A DNA stretch of 64,000 bases from Climacteris rufus (Eukaryota; Chordata; Aves; Passeriformes; Climacteridae): contig VZRZ01005129.1 of the NCBI GenBank assembly GCA_013398175.1, positions 62,001-126,000 of the forward strand. Reading direction: 5' to 3'. Shown piece by piece: positions 62,156-64,000 of the stretch (position 1 is its first letter; the number at the start of each line of letters is the position of its first letter). The translations under genes and the position numbers were made by a program. The notes under the pieces were generated by a model that did not search any database, was not told where the DNA came from, and was given only the letters and a program-made list of their open reading frames with translations.

Positions 62156-64000
62156 GGCTGTAGTATTTTCAACAATCTCTCTGAAAGGCTATAACTTTCT
62201 TGATATATGAGAAATACTTATTTTTCATGTGTGCAGCCATCATATTTGTTAGTAAGAGGAAGTATTGAGTAAATACCCTGAGGTATATGCTGCAGGCTGT
62301 GATATAGAGTTAACTTAACAAATCAGAAGGGCTTTAACAACACACTGAGAAATTGGATGCTCCTTACCAAAGCTTGACCAACAAGTACAGAACAACCTGG
62401 ACATGTGAGTATCAGCATCTGGGGCGAGACCCACACCCACTCTGTTCTTCCTGAGGAGATGCTGCAGTCAAGGCTCTATAGTTGCCCATAAAGATGCAAG
62501 ACAAGCCAGTGAGAAAACCTGGCTAATAAGGTCTGTTACCAGAGCTGAAGAAAGCATCTGACAGATGTGGTGATGCGGGAGATGATGGCCCTTCTCTTCA
62601 AGAAAGATAGGCATTTGGACACCACCACTCCACTGCCCCTAATCGCCTCCAGGAAAAAAATTAGTTAGAAGATGTGGAAATTCAGGGAGAGAAAGTCAAA
62701 CATGAAAAAAGAGAGAAACAGAACGTTATACCTAGGGCCAAAGGGAAGAAAAAGACTAAACCTTAAGCTAAGAAGGGGGGAAAGGCCAGGTCTGCGTTCA
62801 CAGGGAAGAGAAAGAAAAAGGTTTGAGCACAAAATCAAAGGAAGGAAAAGGACAAGGTGAAAGCCAGAGGGGAAGAGAAGGCAAAAATAAAGTCAGAGAG
62901 AAGAAAGAAGTACAGTGTGTTGAGAGTCTGCTGAATAGGAAGTAGGGTAATTCTCTCAAAAGTTAAAAAATTGATCTTCCTGTGTTTTCAACATGTCCAA
63001 GTACTTCTGTAGTTAAAAATGGGAACTGGGCTAGAATGCACTGAACATATTATAATCTGGTTATCTCAGTACACCTTTGTGTCACTTCCATGACATTATT
63101 GACATCACTGTACTTGTATGCACAAGCAAATCTTAGCATGTGTCAGCTGTCACGTACAGCATGGACACAAAGAGAAAGAAACCTACTAGTACCACAGACT
63201 CTCAAAAGATGGAGGATAGATGTTCTTAGAGAAATGAATATTGGTGGATCGGTGGCAATGTGCTCAAAGTAAAACAGCACTGTGTCATAGTAAAATAAAA
63301 TATTATATAAGACAGTGGCAACTCAAATATTTACAGGTGAAACTAATAATAGAGACAGACATTGACAGATCTAAAGATAAACAGTGAAATGGCAATTTAA
63401 AGTGACTAACATAAAATGACAAGAGTAAATATTCTACCTAAGAAATCTAAAGTCTAAATTAATCTGTTGCAAAGCCAGGAATATGAAAGTACTGCTGAAA
63501 CTACTTGTAAGGAGACTATTTATACCTAAGAAGAAAATACAGTGAAGTTCCTGGATGCATGTGTTATACTGGCAGAAAATAGGAGGACACATAGCTCCTC
63601 TGGATGTGTCCTTAGAATATGTCTTTTGAAATGATGAATACATGCTATCAGTTTCATTTGCTCTCTGCTGTTGAACACAGTGGACAAGTTGCAGCGTTAG
63701 AGAGCAATGTACAGTAGATTCACATGAAATGTGCCTTTATCTTCAAAGTGGCAGATTTATTGACTTTAATAAGTCAGAATAAGTAATATTTATTAATAAC
63801 TTTAATAAGCAGAAAATATCTACATGGACATTAGACAAACACAGACTCGATACAGACTGAGGAAAAGCTGATAATTGTATTAAACTGACTGCGTTTTTGT
63901 TACATGTGTTTGGGAAATTTCCAATAACGGAGTGCCAAAAGGCCTGGTTGTGAGTCTGACAAAAATCCCACAGAACTGAAAAAGATAAATATTATATTGG
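62156..64000. other. Unique DNA with a purine-rich tract
   Basis: No gene or interspersed repeat is recognised up to the window end. A strongly purine-rich stretch at 62655-62925 is listed separately. The final kilobase is AT-rich with frequent stops in all frames. Confidence 0.5.
62655..62925. repeat. Purine-rich (GA) tract with degenerate repeated units
   Basis: About 270 bp has strong purine bias on the plus strand. Loosely repeated words GGGAAGARAAAG and AAAGGCCAG/AAAGCCAGAG recur at irregular spacing. The plus-strand frame here gives a Lys/Arg-rich peptide (GRKR-like words), which is the expected translation of GA-rich DNA and not evidence of a gene. It is probably a decayed minisatellite. 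Confidence 0.5.

Noticed and set aside
1..64000. CRISPR arrays, operons, insertion sequences, riboswitches and other prokaryotic features
   Set aside because: The retroelements and composition are those of a bird nuclear genome; no regular spaced repeats or dense coding strand organisation occur.

Overview
This is a 64-kb stretch of bird nuclear DNA with no protein-coding gene, exon, tRNA gene or rRNA gene that I can support. The avian assignment rests on many CR1 LINE fragments carrying the avian-type 3' tail (TTCTGTGATTCTATG-like octamers and the TCCAACCT or CTTCCAACTCAG motifs). It also rests on a tRNA-Ile-derived SINE fused to a CR1 tail, an architecture described for the passerine element TguSINE1, so a passerine is the best guess. 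Everything else looks like AT-rich, CpG-poor intergenic or deep-intronic DNA. Open frames in it are short (under about 160 codons) and show no recognisable domain, except those inside CR1 copies or antisense to them.

Layout. 1-6.5 kb is unique DNA with a small GC-richer patch near 1.8-2.1 kb. 6.5-11.7 kb is a retroelement island: a tRNA-Ile/CR1 SINE (-), a CR1 3' scrap (-), a 1,078-bp solo LTR (+) with a perfect 5-bp target duplication, and two longer CR1 copies (-). 11.7-19.5 kb is unique DNA with a POU-like palindrome and a tandem RFX-like motif. 19.5-20.6 kb is a second LTR of the same 1.1-kb family in the opposite orientation. 26.0-27.1 kb holds two CR1 fragments (+). 33.7-35.65 kb holds a long but internally deleted CR1 (+) that contains the only assembly gap (36 N beside a G homopolymer). 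39.2, 56.1 and 61.8 kb hold three solo copies (+, -, +) of one roughly 315-bp LTR family, each with a 6-bp target duplication. A small CR1 tail lies at 45.7 kb and an old CR1 at 48.7-49.2 kb. Short tandem repeats are scattered, the best being a 17-unit ATTCT/GTTCT array at 42.4 kb.

Nothing here forms an operon or pathway. The functional links visible are between retroelements. The SINE shares its 3' tail with two CR1 copies in the window, the expected LINE-SINE partnership. Both LTR families are present only as solo LTRs, with no internal viral genes. Several unique segments (31.6-31.9, 41.3-41.6, 44.3 and 58.0 kb) look like possible conserved or regulatory elements by composition and motif content only; this needs alignment to other birds. 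I did not find a new multi-gene system.
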